A stretch of 13,122 bases of DNA from DAOTTI01 sp034437795. Its GTDB lineage: Bacteria > Chloroflexota > UBA11872 > UBA12225. Position numbers and translations under genes: made by a program. Every line of letters begins with the position of its first letter. The first letter of the stretch is position 1. Of the stretch, positions 6,906-13,122 are shown in pieces. Where the stretch lies: positions 1-13,122 of the forward strand of contig DAOTTI010000286.1 in assembly GCA_034437795.1 (NCBI GenBank), written 5' to 3'. The notes under the pieces were generated by a model that worked only from the letters and a program-made list of their open reading frames with translations, had not been told where the DNA came from and made no database searches.

Positions 6906-7107
6906 GAATTCGCCTCCCTGCGTCCGTGCAGGATAGCACGGTACCCTCTATGTCCACATCCAACACATCCAATCTCCGCAACAACGGCGTCCGCGCCCGC
7001 GAGGTTCCGCCGCTCGCTGGGGGCGCAGCATCGCCGCCCGCAGCCACTGACTGCAACGGCGGCGCGCGGGCGTGGGCGCCGGCAGCACGGAGGGGAGGCG
7101 CACGACG
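6906..7107. promoter_or_regulatory. Divergent intergenic region (PLP enzyme / peptidase)
   Basis: About 200 bases separate the two divergent starts, so promoters in both directions are expected here. The start sites have strong ribosome-binding sites (AGGGAGG on the minus strand, GGGGAGG at 7092-7098 on the plus strand). No convincing -35/-10 pair or operator palindrome was found. The right half is GC-rich and also readable as an N-terminal extension of the peptidase, which I rejected. Confidence 0.4.
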
Positions 7108-8982
7108 ATGGCGCAAGGGCCTGCTACCGACGCATCTACCGCTGAGGCGAGGGGCGTCACCTGGGATCTGTCCGATCTCTTCGCCGGCGCCGACGATCCC
7201 AGGATCAATGAAACGCTGGACCGCGTGAAGGCGGACGCTGAGGCATTCGCCCAACGCTACCGCGGCAAGGTGAACGTGCCGGGCGGACCGGATGCGGCGA
7301 CGCTGCTGGCCGGCATCACCGAACTAGAGGACATCTGGGAGCGCGCGGGGCGCGTCGCGGCCTACGCCCATCTGCTGTACGACACCGACACCCGCGACCT
7401 GGCCGCGCGCGACCTCCAGCAGAAGGTCGAGCTACGCCTGACCGAGCTACGCAACCTCCTCCTCTTCTTCGAGCTGGAGTGGCTGGAGCTGGAGGACGAC
7501 GTGGCTCAGCGCCTCATTGGCGATCCCGTCCTCCGGCCGTACGCCCACTATCTCCAGCGCGAGCGCCTGTTCCGGCCCCACCGGCTGAGCGAGGCGGAGG
7601 AGAAGGTGGTCAATGAGAAGGACGTCACCGGCGCCAACGCCTGGCAGCGCCTGCACACGGAGCTGACGTCGTCGCTGGTCTTTCGGCTTGAGTACCGCGG
7701 TGAGGTGCGGGAGCTGAACCTCTCTCAGGTGCTGGCCCTGGCCCATGAGCCCGACCGCGAACTGCGGCGGGCGGCGCACGACACGCTGTACGGCGTGCTC
7801 TCCAGCCACGGGCAGGTGCTGACCTTCATCTACGACACGCTGGTCCTGGACCATCTGACGATGGACCGGCTGCGGAAGTACCCCACGCCCATGACCAGCC
7901 GCCACCTGGGGAACGAGGTGGACGAGGCGGCCGTGGAGGCGATGATGCAGGTGACGGAGCAGAACTACGGCCTGGCGCAGGACTACTTCCGGCTGAAGGC
8001 CTCGCTGCTGGGGCTGGACGACTTCATGATCTATGACCAGTACGCGCCGCTGGCGGCCACCGCCACCAAGGTGCCCTTCGATGAGGCGCGGCAGATGGTG
8101 CTGGAGAGCTACGGCGCCATCCATCCCAGCTTTCGGGAGATCGCCGAGACCTTCTTCACGCGGCGCTGGATCGACGCCGAGCCTCGTGCGGGCAAGCGGG
8201 GCGGGGCCTACTGCTCCTACCCGACGCCAAAGCTGCACCCCTGGGTACTCTGCAGCTACACCGGCACGCCTCGCGACGCGATGACGGTGGCCCACGAGCT
8301 GGGCCACGGGCTGCACGGCATGCTGGCCCGCAAGCAGACCCTCTTCAACTACCACTCCAGCCTGCCCCTAGCGGAGACGGCCAGCGTCTTTGGCGAGATG
8401 ATGGTCTTCAACCGGCTGGTGGAACGCGAGCCGGAGCCCCAGGGCAAGCTGGCGCTCCTGGCGGGGAAAATCGAAGACGCCTTCGCCACCGTCTTCCGGC
8501 AGAACGTGCTGACGCGGTTCGAGCAGGCGGCGTTTGAGGCGCGCAAGGAAGGGCGCCTGGAGCCGGGCCGGGTCGGCGACCTGTGGATCGAGGCCAACCG
8601 CAGGTATTACGGCCAGGCGGTGGGGCTGACCGAGGGCTACCGGTGGGGCTGGAGCTACATCCCCCACTTCGTGCACTCGCCCTTCTACTGCTACGCCTAC
8701 GTCTTCGGCCAGCTCCTCGTGCTTGCGCTGTTCCGGATGTACCAGGAGGAAGGTGAGGCGTTCGTGCCGAAGTTCATCACGCTCCTGGAACGGGGCGGCA
8801 GCGATACTCCGGATGGCCTGCTGGCCCCGCTGGGCGTCAACTTCCGCGATCCGACCTTCTGGCAGAAGGGCCTGGACGAGCTGCGGCGCCTGGTGGAGCA
8901 GGCGAAGGAGCTGGCGGCGTCGGTCCCCCGCGCGCCCGCACGCCTGGCCGTGAGCGGCGCCAGCGCCGAGGTGCCCGAGTAG
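7108..8982 (+). CDS. pepF: Oligoendopeptidase F, M3 family zinc metallopeptidase
   Basis: A 624-residue cytosolic peptidase expected to degrade short peptides. The catalytic zinc motif HELGH is at residues 396-400 (H396, E397, H400), and the third ligand is E423 in PLAETASVFGEM. The N-terminal half, with the TWDLSDLF opening and a helical oligopeptidase-F domain (about residues 115-185), is typical of PepF. The YGQAV and WSYIPHFVHSPFYCYAY segments near residues 500-535 are the substrate-side Tyr/His motifs of M3 enzymes. ATG 7108 is preferred because GGGGAGG lies 9 bases upstream; GTG 7072 in the same frame has a poorer context. The length is usual. A short Ala/Pro-rich tail follows the last helix. 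It is convergent, with 40 bp to the next gene, and is not part of an obvious operon. Confidence 0.95.
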   Translation: MAQGPATDASTAEARGVTWDLSDLFAGADDPRINETLDRVKADAEAFAQRYRGKVNVPGGPDAATLLAGITELEDIWERAGRVAAYAHLLYDTDTRDLAARDLQQKVELRLTELRNLLLFFELEWLELEDDVAQRLIGDPVLRPYAHYLQRERLFRPHRLSEAEEKVVNEKDVTGANAWQRLHTELTSSLVFRLEYRGEVRELNLSQVLALAHEPDRELRRAAHDTLYGVLSSHGQVLTFIYDTLVLDHLTMDRLRKYPTPMTSRHLGNEVDEAAVEAMMQVTEQNYGLAQDYFRLKASLLGLDDFMIYDQYAPLAATATKVPFDEARQMVLESYGAIHPSFREIAETFFTRRWIDAEPRAGKRGGAYCSYPTPKLHPWVLCSYTGTPRDAMTVAHELGHGLHGMLARKQTLFNYHSSLPLAETASVFGEMMVFNRLVEREPEPQGKLALLAGKIEDAFATVFRQNVLTRFEQAAFEARKEGRLEPGRVGDLWIEANRRYYGQAVGLTEGYRWGWSYIPHFVHSPFYCYAYVFGQLLVLALFRMYQEEGEAFVPKFITLLERGGSDTPDGLLAPLGVNFRDPTFWQKGLDELRRLVEQAKELAASVPRAPARLAVSGASAEVPE

Positions 8983-9022
8983 CAGCCCCGCTCTTGAACT
9001 TTGAACCTTGACCTGTCGCCTT

Positions 9023-9790
9023 CTACCCGCCCAGGGCGTAGTAAAGGGCGCGGAAATAGGCCAGCACGCGCTCCGGATCCGGCGACGGGGCGCACTCGGC
9101 CAGGCAGTAGCCCTGGTAGCCACTCCCCCGAAGGAGGGTTAAGAGCTCCCGCCAGGGATAGGACTCGTCGGTGAGATCGTGCAAGTGCACCAGCCCGAGC
9201 TTCTCCTTGACCAGGTCGAAGTCCTTCTTCACCGAGCCGGTCTCGTCCACGTCAAAGCGGGTGTTGGAGTTCCAGCAGAGCCAGACGTTGGGGTGGTCCG
9301 CCACGTCGATGACCTTGCGCATGTCCACGGCGTCGCCGACGCTGCCGTGCATCTCCAGCCGGATCTGCACGCCGTTATCGGCGGCCGCCTGGCCGCATTC
9401 GCGCAGGGCGCGGCCGATCTGCTCTAGGGTCTGCTCTCGGGGGACGCCGGCCCGCTCCTGGTCGCCGTTGGGCCGGACCTTGACGCCCTGGGCGCCCACA
9501 TCCCTGGCCAGCTCGCAATAGCGCTTGGTGCCTTCGATGTTCCGGCGGACTTCGGCCGGATCGAGGGAGTGGTATTCGAAGGTGGTGCCCAGCCCGACCA
9601 GCTCGATGGGCGAATCCTGGAACCGGCGCCTCACCTCGGCGCGCTCGGCCTTGGACAGGGTGTCCTCCACGCCGTGCGCGTGCTGGGTGCGCAGCTCCAC
9701 GCCCTGGTACCTGAGCGCACTCAGCTTGGCAATGATGGTCGGCACGTCCCAATCCTTGCCGAGCTGGTAGGTCACCATCCCTAGCTTCAC
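9023..9790 (-). CDS. Sugar phosphate isomerase/epimerase-type TIM barrel protein
   Basis: A 255-residue protein of the xylose isomerase-like (AP endonuclease 2) superfamily. The start is GTG 9790, with GGAGG 8 bases upstream. The barrel opens with KLGMVTYQL and GVELRTQ. Metal ligands are expected at E146 (LEMHGS), H202/H204 (LVHLHD) and E232 (LAECAPS). At the position where many members have a DxGH Asp, this one has CWNSN (172-176), so Asn replaces Asp. Members act on sugars, inositols or hydroxypyruvate; the exact substrate cannot be read off. It stands alone, convergent with pepF and divergent from a small membrane protein gene. Family is firm; reaction is unknown. Confidence 0.85.
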   Translation of the reverse strand: MKLGMVTYQLGKDWDVPTIIAKLSALRYQGVELRTQHAHGVEDTLSKAERAEVRRRFQDSPIELVGLGTTFEYHSLDPAEVRRNIEGTKRYCELARDVGAQGVKVRPNGDQERAGVPREQTLEQIGRALRECGQAAADNGVQIRLEMHGSVGDAVDMRKVIDVADHPNVWLCWNSNTRFDVDETGSVKKDFDLVKEKLGLVHLHDLTDESYPWRELLTLLRGSGYQGYCLAECAPSPDPERVLAYFRALYYALGG

Positions 9791-9852
9791 TTCGGCTGCC
9801 TCCGCAACGTGATTGCCGGGAGGGTAACGTACACGCTATCCTCCGCACCGCT

Positions 9853-10020
9853 ATGGCTGAGACGACGACCACGCCTCCACCCGTGACACCACGCTCCGGT
9901 GACCCGGCACGGCCGCGCTATCTCGGGTTGTGGGTGGCCGGCATTCTCGGCTTTGCCCTATTCAACGCGGCTATGGCCGTCGTCACCGACGTCATCTACA
10001 AGCTGCTCACCGGCCAGTGA
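9853..10020 (+). CDS. Small single-pass membrane protein (55 aa)
   Basis: A short reading frame coding for 55 residues: a Thr/Pro-rich N-terminus of about 22 residues, then one hydrophobic helix (about 24-46, LGLWVAGILGFALFNAAMAV), then a short end, VIYKLLTGQ. Codon choice has the GC-ending bias of its neighbours. There is no good ribosome-binding site right before ATG 9853; a GGGAGG sits near 9819, too far. It lies divergent from the TIM-barrel gene, 62 bp apart, and has no family I recognise. A leaderless mRNA or a non-coding frame are the alternatives; the clean helix argues for a real gene. Confidence 0.5.
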   Translation: MAETTTTPPPVTPRSGDPARPRYLGLWVAGILGFALFNAAMAVVTDVIYKLLTGQ

Positions 10021-10050
10021 CGGCGCTGCGCGCTCCCCTAGCCCACCCCC

Positions 10051-10086
10051 ACGGACGCGGGGACACGGAGACGCGGTGACGCGGCC
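10051..10086. repeat. GACGCGG/GACACGG short repeat, copy 1
   Basis: A run of alternating GACGCGG, GACACGG and GACGCGG units (7-9 bases each) in a convergent gap. A similar run occurs at 11184-11219. Likely a dispersed intergenic repeat of the genome. Confidence 0.55.
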
Positions 10087-10132
10087 TTCGGAAGGGTCGT
10101 GGGGGCGCGACGCGGCGCGCCGGTGAGGGCTC

Positions 10133-10156
10133 TGCGCCTGCGGGACGTCCGGCGCA
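10133..10156. terminator. Weak hairpin between convergent genes
   Basis: TGCGCC (10133-10138) and GGCGCA (10151-10156) can pair around a 12-base loop just past the minus-strand dehydrogenase stop. There is no T-tract; it is a low-confidence terminator. Confidence 0.2.
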
Positions 10157-10169
10157 AGGCGGCTTGGCA

Positions 10170-11141
10170 TTAGACGGTGCCCCGTAGGGCGAGGGCGGCG
10201 CGGACGAGGCCCAGAAGCTGCTCATCCAGGGTGCGGCGCACCTCTTCCGGATCACGCCCGCTCCAGTCGTAGAAACCGCGGCCGCCTTCGAGGCCCACCG
10301 CGCCGGAATCGACCAGGCGTCGCAGGTAGCTGAGGGCGACGGCGGCCCCGTCCGGTGTATCCAGCTCCGGCCAGAGGCGTGTGGCGACGCGGATGTGCAT
10401 CGCCAGGCCGTTCACGTCCCGCTGCTTGAGCGGCCCGGCGGTGATGAAGCGGGGCGCCAGCCCGTATTGCACGGCGGCGTCGATGTCCTCGGCGCTGGCC
10501 AGCCCTTCGGCCAGCAGGCGCACCGCCTCCCGCACCAGGGCGTGCTGCAGCCGGTTGATGAGGAAGCCCGGCTCGTCGCGCTGCATCAGGAGCGGCAGGC
10601 GCCCCAGGGCTCGCCAGAGCGCCAGGGTGCGATCGACCGCCTCCGGCGAGGTCAGCGGGCCACGCACCACCTCCAGGACGGGGACGACGTGGGCGGGCTG
10701 GATGAAGTGGGAGATGAGGACGCGCTCAGGATAGCGGACGGCGGCCGCGAACTCAGCGACCGGCAGGGCGGACGTGTTGCTGCTCAGGACCACCGGTGGT
10801 GGTAGGAGCGCGTCCAGGCGCCGGAAGACCTCCTGCTTCGCGGCTGCGTCCTCGGTGATCGACTCTGCGACGAACTCGCTTCCTACTGCGGCGTCTTCCA
10901 GGGAGCGGGTGTACTGCAGGCGCTCCAGGAGCACGCCGGCCGGCAGGGGGAGCAGCCCGTGGCGCTCCAGGTCCGCCGCGTAGCGCTCCGCGCGCCGGCG
11001 CGACCGGTCCAGCGATCCTTGGGTGCGGGACATCACGACCACCGCCGGGATGCCGGTGGCGAGAACGATGGCGATGCCAGTGCCCATCAGGCCGGCGCCG
11101 ATCACGGCTGCCCTGGCAGGCAGCGCGCTTGTGGTGCTCAT
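10170..11141 (-). CDS. 3-hydroxyacyl-CoA dehydrogenase-family NAD-dependent oxidoreductase
   Basis: A 323-residue single-domain dehydrogenase with an N-terminal Rossmann fold and a helical C-terminal domain. GAGLMG (15-20) binds NAD. Catalytic residues in the usual spacing are S124 (SSNTSAL), H145 (SHFIQPAH) and E157 (LEVVRG), with N196 in PGFLINRL. The C-terminal end, GGRGFYDW, is typical. The SHFIQPAHVVPVLEVV region, with Pro-Ala-His after the catalytic His, is closer to lambda-crystallin/L-gulonate or carnitine dehydrogenases than to the fatty-acid FadB family, so the substrate may be a short hydroxy acid. The ATG at 11141 is chosen because the Rossmann motif follows at once; the frame is open far upstream but that part is repeat sequence and overlaps an SDR gene. 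No strong Shine-Dalgarno is visible. Confidence 0.88.
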   Translation of the reverse strand: MSTTSALPARAAVIGAGLMGTGIAIVLATGIPAVVVMSRTQGSLDRSRRRAERYAADLERHGLLPLPAGVLLERLQYTRSLEDAAVGSEFVAESITEDAAAKQEVFRRLDALLPPPVVLSSNTSALPVAEFAAAVRYPERVLISHFIQPAHVVPVLEVVRGPLTSPEAVDRTLALWRALGRLPLLMQRDEPGFLINRLQHALVREAVRLLAEGLASAEDIDAAVQYGLAPRFITAGPLKQRDVNGLAMHIRVATRLWPELDTPDGAAVALSYLRRLVDSGAVGLEGGRGFYDWSGRDPEEVRRTLDEQLLGLVRAALALRGTV

Positions 11142-11183
11142 CGGTCCCAGGGTACCGTGCGGCGTGGCCCCGCCGCCCCCCAC

Positions 11184-11219
11184 GCCGACGCGGCGACGCG
11201 GAGACATGGGGACACGGGG
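11184..11219. repeat. GACGCGG/GACACGG short repeat, copy 2
   Basis: Units GACGCGG, GACGCGGAGACATGG and GACACGGGG follow each other, matching the run at 10051-10086. It is followed directly by a copy of the second repeat family, as if the two were a compound unit. Confidence 0.55.
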
Positions 11220-11224
11220 AGCAG

Positions 11225-11276
11225 CCTCCACCCCCTTCGGATGGGGCCGCGCCGTCTCCGACACGGAGAGGGAGAC
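11225..11276. repeat. CCCTCACCC-type repeat with hairpin, copy 3
   Basis: CCTCCACCCCCTTCGG at the head matches the 5646 copy with one extra base; TCTCCG and CGGAGA arms close an ACA loop near 11255-11270. It has the same order of parts as copy 1. Confidence 0.6.
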
Positions 11277-11335
11277 GAAGGCCATGGGGAGGACGCAATC
11301 CCGCGGAGGCCGCGCCGCACCGGAGGGGTGAGCAG

Positions 11336-11380
11336 ACCCCACCCCGAGGGCCCCGTGGCCCGCGTGCGGGAGAGGGGGGA
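11336..11380. repeat. CCCTCACCC-type repeat, copy 4 (diverged)
   Basis: A diverged head (GACCCCACCCCGAGG) is followed by CCCGC-GT-GCGGG and GAGAGGGGGG. It keeps the GGGAGAGGG arm but has a different stem. Confidence 0.45.
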
Positions 11381-11492
11381 ATGATGGCCGGGCCCTGGCG
11401 ATATCGGGGACTGCTGTGGGCACCGCAGTGATCTTGGGAGGGCGGTGCGGCCCGTGGCCTACAAGGTACACTCCCAGGGCGGAGTACGTACG

Positions 11493-12263
11493 ATGGCAGA
11501 GCAGAAGCTCGCTGGAAAAGTTGCCTGTGTCACCGGCGCCGGCACGGGGATCGGCGTAGGGATCGCCCTGGCGCTGGCAGAAGCGGGGGCGGACGTGGCC
11601 GTCAGCTACCACGGGAGCGAGGCCGGGGCCAAGGAGACGGCGCGGCAGATCGCGGCCATGGGCCGCGAGGTGCTGCTGCGCCAGGCCGACATCAGTCGCA
11701 GTGAGGCCGCCCGCGGCCTGATCGACGCCACCGTGGAGCGCCTGCGCCGGATCGACATTCTGGTGAACAACGCCGGTGTGACCTGGCCGAAGCCGTTCCT
11801 GGAGCTGGATGAGGAGACGTGGGACCAGACGTTTGCCATCAACATCCGAGGCATGTTCATCTGCTCGCAGCAGGCCGCGCGCCACATGGTCCGGCAAGGG
11901 ACGGGGGGACGGATCATCAATCTCAGCTCAGTGCACGGCTTCTCGGCCACGACGCGCCACGCCCATTACGAGGCGACCAAGGGCGGCGTCAACATGCTGA
12001 CCAAGGCTCTGGCCATTGAGCTGGCGCCGTACGGCATCACCGTCAACGCCATTGCGCCGGGGGCGATCGAGGTGGAGCGCTACTATCGCACCATACCTAA
12101 CTACGATCGGGATGCGATGGGCAGGCGCATCCCGCTGGGGCGCGTAGGGTTTCCGCAGGACGTGGCCCCGCTGGCCGTCTTCCTGGCCAGCGACGACGCG
12201 AGCTACATCACGGGGGAGACGATCCTGGTTGACGGCGGGCTGATCGCCCGAATGGCGCTCTAG
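11493..12263 (+). CDS. SDR-family NAD(P)-dependent oxidoreductase
   Basis: A 256-residue classical short-chain dehydrogenase. The cofactor motif TGAGTGIG spans 14-21, NNAG is 92-95, and the catalytic set is N118, S146, Y159 and K163 (YEATK). The PG motif after strand 6 (IAPGAIEV) and the DGG near the C-terminus complete the family pattern. ATG 11493 has GGAG 9 bases upstream; GTG 11445 in frame would add 16 residues from the repeat-rich gap and is less likely. The name commonly attached to such proteins (3-oxoacyl-ACP or glucose 1-dehydrogenase) is not decided by the sequence. It stands divergent from the 3-hydroxyacyl-CoA dehydrogenase-family gene, which could form a small hydroxy-acid pathway with it, but that is inference. 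Confidence 0.93.
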   Translation: MAEQKLAGKVACVTGAGTGIGVGIALALAEAGADVAVSYHGSEAGAKETARQIAAMGREVLLRQADISRSEAARGLIDATVERLRRIDILVNNAGVTWPKPFLELDEETWDQTFAINIRGMFICSQQAARHMVRQGTGGRIINLSSVHGFSATTRHAHYEATKGGVNMLTKALAIELAPYGITVNAIAPGAIEVERYYRTIPNYDRDAMGRRIPLGRVGFPQDVAPLAVFLASDDASYITGETILVDGGLIARMAL

Positions 12264-12345
12264 CCTGCATCCCTGTGGACATGGGCCAGGCAATTCATCC
12301 ATCGCTGGCGCTCCGGAGGAGCATGGCCGCGAATTCACGAGGGGA

Positions 12346-12382
12346 GCCCTCACCCTGGCCTCTCCCTTTGGGAGAGGGAACT
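12346..12382. repeat. CCCTCACCC-type repeat with hairpin, copy 5
   Basis: CCCTCACCCTGG is followed by a perfect 8-bp stem, CCTCTCCC (12359-12366) and GGGAGAGG (12370-12377), with a TTT loop. It lies downstream of the SDR stop, and the GGGAGAGG arm also looks like a ribosome-binding site for an upstream GTG of the Nudix gene. Confidence 0.7.
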
Positions 12383-12443
12383 CCTGGTGCGTAGCTCTCG
12401 TCCCTGGCTCCTGCCCAGCGGACCGCGATTGGCAGATTACTTT

Positions 12444-12980
12444 ATGCGGGCCCTGTCGCGCCTCCTGCCGGTGATTCCGGAGCTGCCGGAGTACGAGCGC
12501 GGGGGCGGCCCGGTGATCCCGCAGGCCGTCGTCCTGCGCGACGGCCCGGCCGGCGCGGAGGTGCTCCTGGTCAAGCGCACCAGCCCGCGGGCCTGGGAGC
12601 TCCCCGGCGGCTACGTCAACCCCGGCGAGGGGCTGGAGGAGGCGCTGGCGCGCGAGGTGAAGGAGGAGACCGGCCTGGACGTGCGCCTGGACCGGCTGCA
12701 GGGCTGGTACGTCCGCACGGGCTTCCGGCCCCACCGGTCTCCGGTGTACGTTTGCACCCCGGTGTCCGGCGAGATGCGCACCAGCCACGAGGCGGTGGAC
12801 ATCGGCTTCTTTCCGGTCGCCCGGCTGCCGCTGGGGCTCTTCCCCTGGTACCGGCCGGTGGTTCAGGACGCGGCTCGGGGCGCCGTCTACACGCAACCGC
12901 AGGTGCAGCATCTCGGCCTGCGGGCGGTGCTGGCCGCCGGCGCCATCCACCTGGTGGAACTGACGGGGGCGATCCGCTAG
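12444..12980 (+). CDS. Nudix hydrolase
   Basis: A Nudix-fold pyrophosphatase cleaving nucleoside diphosphate-X compounds. The Nudix box is complete: G-x5-E-x7-REVKEETGL, in the stretch from ELPGGYVNPGEG to EETGLDV, with the Mg-binding REVKEE at its core. It is preceded by VVLRDG and VLLVKRTSPRAWELPGG strands. I place the start at ATG 12444 (178 aa). The frame is open back to GTG 12387 (197 aa), but those 19 codons are poor in GC-ending codons (CGT, TCT, GGA, TTG, GCA, TTT), unlike the rest. The weak point is that neither start has a proper Shine-Dalgarno, apart from the repeat arm near 12370. The substrate is unknown; it is 180 bp after the SDR stop and probably separately transcribed. Confidence 0.85.
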   Translation: MRALSRLLPVIPELPEYERGGGPVIPQAVVLRDGPAGAEVLLVKRTSPRAWELPGGYVNPGEGLEEALAREVKEETGLDVRLDRLQGWYVRTGFRPHRSPVYVCTPVSGEMRTSHEAVDIGFFPVARLPLGLFPWYRPVVQDAARGAVYTQPQVQHLGLRAVLAAGAIHLVELTGAIR

Positions 12981-13020
12981 CCTGGAATGTTGTAAGAGTG
13001 GTCGGCCGGACGGGCGCTCT

Positions 13021-13122
13021 TCATCTCTCGGGGAACACGTTGCTGCGGGGAGGCGCCTTCCAGAGGTCGGGCTGGTGGGGCCCGACCGCCTGCGCCCAGG
13101 CGTTGAGCAGGTGGGCATCGGC
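13021..13122 (-). CDS. C-terminal end of an unidentified minus-strand gene (partial)
   Basis: A minus-strand frame enters from the right edge and ends at TGA (complement of 13021-13023) after 33 residues. The visible end contains HLLNAWAQAVGPHQPDLWK and closes with SNVFPER, which reads like a normal protein tail, with balanced residues and GC-ending codons. It is convergent with the Nudix gene, 40 bp apart, like the other convergent pairs here. I do not recognise the family. Confidence 0.5.
   Translation of the reverse strand, partial: ADAHLLNAWAQAVGPHQPDLWKAPPRSNVFPER

Larger units (their letters stand above)
11142..11492. other. 350-bp divergent gap filled by intergenic repeats; no gene
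   Basis: This gap lies between two divergent genes and must hold promoters for both, yet most of it is repeat sequence: a GACGCGG/GACACGG run at 11184-11219 and CCCTCACCC-type elements at 11225 and 11336. Reading frames across it are repetitive Arg/Pro/Gly shadows. A TACACT at 11467-11472 could be a -10 box for the downstream gene, but no matching -35 is seen. Confidence 0.5.

Noticed and set aside
11142..11897. N-terminal extension of the dehydrogenase to 575 residues
   Set aside because: The added part is antisense to the SDR gene and the repeat-filled gap. The normal protein begins at ATG 11141, right before its Rossmann motif.
11928..13118. Minus-strand frame (396 codons) opposite the SDR and Nudix genes
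   Set aside because: Antisense to two genes with intact catalytic motifs. A different minus frame, ending at 13021, gives the protein-like tail.

Overview
This is a GC-rich (roughly 70 % by eye) bacterial chromosomal window, densely packed with genes and with GC-ending codons. I see no phage genes, insertion sequences, CRISPR array, tRNA or rRNA. The phylum cannot be fixed from the sequence. The mix of a ferredoxin-dependent 2-oxoacid oxidoreductase, a PepF-type peptidase, GntR/SDR/Nudix genes and many hairpin-bearing CCCTCACCC intergenic repeats would suit a soil, sediment or thermophilic lineage such as Chloroflexota or a neighbouring Terrabacteria group. That is a guess.

Region 1 (1-3949, + strand) is the most interesting part. 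It holds the C-terminal half of a GntR/FCD regulator, then a three-gene thiamine-diphosphate (TPP), 2-oxoacid:ferredoxin oxidoreductase-type operon: a gamma-delta fusion with two [4Fe-4S] ferredoxin motifs, an alpha subunit and a beta subunit. The first two junctions are 4-bp ATGA overlaps, so regulator, gamma-delta and alpha look translationally coupled. The alpha subunit does not carry the pyruvate-type YPITP motif. It has YPIRPYT plus an NRALD switch-loop segment, the arrangement I know from Moorella thermoacetica oxalate oxidoreductase (OOR), the enzyme that splits oxalate into two CO2 and passes two electrons to ferredoxin. The likely reading is a GntR-controlled OOR-like enzyme, possibly a divergent branch. 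The beta TPP motif reads GDL instead of GDG.

Region 2 (3950-6905) holds a repeat/hairpin patch after the operon, a minus-strand DUF3592 membrane protein, a 370-bp stretch without a convincing gene, a TauE/SafE-family exporter, and a convergent minus-strand PLP enzyme. The PLP enzyme has the residues of D-cysteine desulfhydrase and not of ACC deaminase.

Region 3 (6906-10020) has an M3-family oligoendopeptidase F gene, a convergent xylose-isomerase-like TIM-barrel protein, and a 55-residue single-pass membrane protein.

Region 4 (10021-13122) has a 3-hydroxyacyl-CoA-dehydrogenase-family oxidoreductase (-), an SDR oxidoreductase (+), a Nudix hydrolase (+) and the C-terminal end of an unidentified minus-strand gene. 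The gaps are filled with two families of short GC-rich repeats, one of which forms CTCTCC/GGAGAG hairpins. Apart from the operon, the genes look like separate housekeeping or catabolic units; I see no pathway joining them.
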